Source: Sporanaerobium hydrogeniformans
GTDB taxonomy: Bacteria > Bacillota > Clostridia > Lachnospirales > Cellulosilyticaceae
Assembly (NCBI RefSeq): GCF_002735925.1
Contig: NZ_PEDL01000007.1
Location: 62,001-126,000, forward strand
Length of the DNA stretch: 64,000 bases
Reading direction: 5' to 3'
The position numbers were made by a program, and so were the translations under genes. A model generated the notes under the pieces. It ran no database searches and had not been told where the DNA came from. It was given only the letters and a program-made list of their open reading frames with translations. Below, in pieces: positions 61,949 through 64,000 of the stretch. The stretch's first letter is position 1; the number at the start of each line of letters is the position of its first letter.

Positions 61949-64000
61949 TTAATAGCTAAATAAAGCTGTCTGCGTTTTAGGTTCCCATTCTACCTTTACC
62001 CCTAAAGCTTTAGCAATTTCTGCTACAGGCACATAAGCTCTATCATTTTTAATAACAGCCTTCCCACTCATTCCTTGTCTTTCACCATTGACTTCTATCA
62101 TATTACTCCCTATTGCAAGGTTAATTATTTTATCAGCTGTTTGAATGGTAACAACTTGATTTTTAAAATGAATAGCATCTGCAGGTATACCTATAGCATC
62201 TGCAATATAGCGTACAGGTACCATTGTCTTATTACTTTCTATGTAGGCTGCACCATCCATTGTTTTAGGTATGCCATTTACAAGATAAATATTACTTCCT
62301 ATTACAAATTTAGAAGTATTGGTCATAACGGAGGTATCAAAAGCTGGTGCAAGAGGCTCTTCTGTGACTGGTATATCACCAATCGTCATAAAATGAGGAT
62401 ATTCAATAGAACCAAAACTAACATCTGGCGAAACAGCTGTCCCTTTTATAGAAAGCTTATAATGACCATCTGGTACAGTATTATCAACTGTTACATTAAA
62501 CCCACTGATTTCAATAGTAGATGGTTTACTTGATTCACGCTCAATCTTTATCTTTAACTTATTAGGCACAATGCCATCATAGGTTACTGTACCTATTTTA
62601 ATATTCCCTTCTATCACTTTTACATTTGGAACTTCACCATATGTAATACCTTCTTGTTCTTCTATCTCGAGTTCAAGTACACCTTGCTTTAACATGCTTT
62701 TATCCGTTTCTTTAATAATAAGTTTGCCACCTACCTGATCTTTAATGCCTACCTTAAGTTTTAAAGAACTTACTCGAATTTGAGTTGCCGTCTTAATGTT
62801 TGCAATTGTTGTCGTTGCTGCAAGCTTAGTACCGGCTACTTCACTTGTTACTTTAATCACTCCACTCGCGGTAGCAGGTGCATAAATCTTTAGATTCTCT
62901 ATACTGAATTTATTACGAACAGTTGAATCAAGTGTAGGTATATCAAAATTAAAACCTACTAAATAATTATCTTTAATAACAGGATTAAAGCTTGTTGTTT
63001 TTGTAATATCTTTACCATTTAATAAAAGTTTACCAAGTGAAAGGTCACTTATTCCTGCCTTTTGTTTAGGAGCTAAATAGCCATTTTCTACAGTAATCTC
63101 TAAAGTACGTTTTTCCACCATACTCTCAAGTACATCCTCAGCAATAGTAAAGGATACTTCTTCACTATTTCCATTAGAAATGGCTACTATTTTATTTGCA
63201 TCATCCCTTATTAAAATACCATATTCCTTTGCATCAGCTACTTGCACTATTTTATCATTAAGTGCTGTACCACTTACTTTAATACTTACTATACCTGGCT
63301 GGAATTTGTTTGTTTTTACTCGTAATTCACTGATACTAATACGCCCTACACTCATAGCATCCTCTACTTGAGGCAAATAAACTTTAAGCACACTCTTATC
63401 TTCTTTACCATTGGAAAAACCATATCTTACATTAATAAATTGTTGCTCCCCTGTATATTTATCATTATCTTTAGCTTTAGAGGTCATACCAGACAAACCT
63501 TTTGAACCTGTAACTAACGGCTGAGGGTTTTCAAATTCATAATTATCATTTTGAAGTTCTAGTGTAATAGTACGGTCTTCTGACCTACTACTTGAAGTTA
63601 AAGAACCTTTAATAATCTCATCAATACGAATAGTTGCTACGTTATCTTCTTCACGAATAGAAGGGATTTCTCCCACTGTTACCTCTGCTTTACTTTCACT
63701 GGTAATCGCAAAGGTAGTTGCTTTCATATCACTAATTTCTGTTCCCATTCCATCTACACTAACCTTTGCTTCACCACCTGTAAGCTCTACTAAAAGAGGT
63801 ACATATTTTACCCCTGCTAATATAGAGTTATTCATTTTAACTTCTAGTGTTGTATCATTGATCTTTTTAAACGTACTAGCTCTAAAGTATTTAGAGGTAT
63901 CGACGGTATTGATACTATCTAGCCATTTCGCATTTTCTAGCATCACATAAAAAGTTTTTGGACTGCCTTTGTAATCAATTGTATCCTTGAGGTCGATTCT
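61949..64000 (-). CDS. Surface protein with C-terminal copper-amine-oxidase-N (stalk) domain, 5' partial
   Basis: The frame stays open to the window edge, so the N-terminus is missing; 683 residues are visible. Repeated beta-rich segments (about 90-130 residues each; for example SVGRISISELRVKTNKFQPG, VRNKFSIENLKIYAP) resemble Ig-like surface modules. The last 110 residues form a Cu_amine_oxidN1 domain (MDGAAYIESNKTMVPVRYIA, VNGERQGMSGKAVIKNDR, GVKVEWEPKTQTA), common in extracellular proteins of Clostridia. It is probably a secreted or wall-associated structural protein; no catalytic motif is seen. Confidence 0.85.
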   Translation of the reverse strand, partial: RIDLKDTIDYKGSPKTFYVMLENAKWLDSINTVDTSKYFRASTFKKINDTTLEVKMNNSILAGVKYVPLLVELTGGEAKVSVDGMGTEISDMKATTFAITSESKAEVTVGEIPSIREEDNVATIRIDEIIKGSLTSSSRSEDRTITLELQNDNYEFENPQPLVTGSKGLSGMTSKAKDNDKYTGEQQFINVRYGFSNGKEDKSVLKVYLPQVEDAMSVGRISISELRVKTNKFQPGIVSIKVSGTALNDKIVQVADAKEYGILIRDDANKIVAISNGNSEEVSFTIAEDVLESMVEKRTLEITVENGYLAPKQKAGISDLSLGKLLLNGKDITKTTSFNPVIKDNYLVGFNFDIPTLDSTVRNKFSIENLKIYAPATASGVIKVTSEVAGTKLAATTTIANIKTATQIRVSSLKLKVGIKDQVGGKLIIKETDKSMLKQGVLELEIEEQEGITYGEVPNVKVIEGNIKIGTVTYDGIVPNKLKIKIERESSKPSTIEISGFNVTVDNTVPDGHYKLSIKGTAVSPDVSFGSIEYPHFMTIGDIPVTEEPLAPAFDTSVMTNTSKFVIGSNIYLVNGIPKTMDGAAYIESNKTMVPVRYIADAIGIPADAIHFKNQVVTIQTADKIINLAIGSNMIEVNGERQGMSGKAVIKNDRAYVPVAEIAKALGVKVEWEPKTQTALFSY

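Overview
The window comes from a low-GC, anaerobic, spore-former-type Firmicute, most likely of the class Clostridia (Lachnospirales-like). The evidence is the AT-rich coding and intergenic DNA, strong AGGAGG ribosome binding sites, a hybrid-cluster protein, an oxygen-sensitive two-subunit class I fumarase, a YtvI-type sporulation membrane protein, YabE, ECF transporters, S-box and B12 riboswitches, and SLH-anchored surface proteins. No phage, insertion sequence, CRISPR array or rRNA operon is visible. Genus-level naming is not possible from sequence reading alone.

Layout. 1-0.8 kb: 3' part of hcp with a fused C-terminal redox domain. 0.9-7.4 kb: a clearly more GC-rich block with a 1824-residue S-layer-homology surface protein and a small lipoprotein, followed by two copies of a palindromic intergenic repeat. 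7.8-12.9 kb: peroxiredoxin, a soluble CZB chemoreceptor, a YibE/F membrane protein and an alkaline phosphatase. 13.1-22.3 kb: an alpha-galactoside uptake and hydrolysis cluster (YesM/YesN two-component system, solute-binding lipoprotein, two permeases, GH36 alpha-galactosidase; no ATPase of its own). 22.3-28.8 kb: a second sugar locus with an RbsABC-type transporter, an L-rhamnose-mutarotase-like protein and a UroD/MtaA-like protein, divergent from an AraC regulator. 28.9-33.5 kb: a frameshifted BMP (nucleoside-binding type) lipoprotein gene, a DHH phosphoesterase, a soluble chemoreceptor, small unknown proteins and an acetyltransferase. 33.7-40.8 kb: PaaK plus ACT protein, glycerol kinase, and an operon of YtvI-type protein, fumarase alpha and beta, and SppA-type protease. 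41.4-41.7 kb: two tRNA-Leu genes with a perfect consensus promoter.

41.8-51.4 kb: an AI-2E family protein, thioredoxin, TrmB, an S-box-controlled ECF transporter (S component, fused double ATPase, T component), and a B12-riboswitch-controlled BtuFCD-type cobalamin uptake operon. 51.5-58.4 kb: an orphan membrane protein, a MATE exporter, a 517-residue unknown acidic protein, RidA, aroF-pheA (entry to the shikimate pathway and phenylalanine), and a tiny membrane-peptide gene with a perfect promoter that appears frameshifted. 58.5-64 kb: ksgA, yabE, tatD and a partial copper-amine-oxidase-N (stalk) domain surface protein; the ksgA-yabE-tatD order resembles the Bacillus yabD-yabE-rnmV-ksgA cluster but lacks rnmV.

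The most interesting items are: the S-box riboswitch in front of a UPF0397-type ECF transporter, which links an orphan transporter family to methionine/SAM metabolism; the UroD-like plus mutarotase plus sugar-ABC operon, whose substrate and reaction are unknown; the prx ribosome binding site buried in the terminator of the upstream chemoreceptor gene; and three short or interrupted reading frames that each become coherent with a single-base change.
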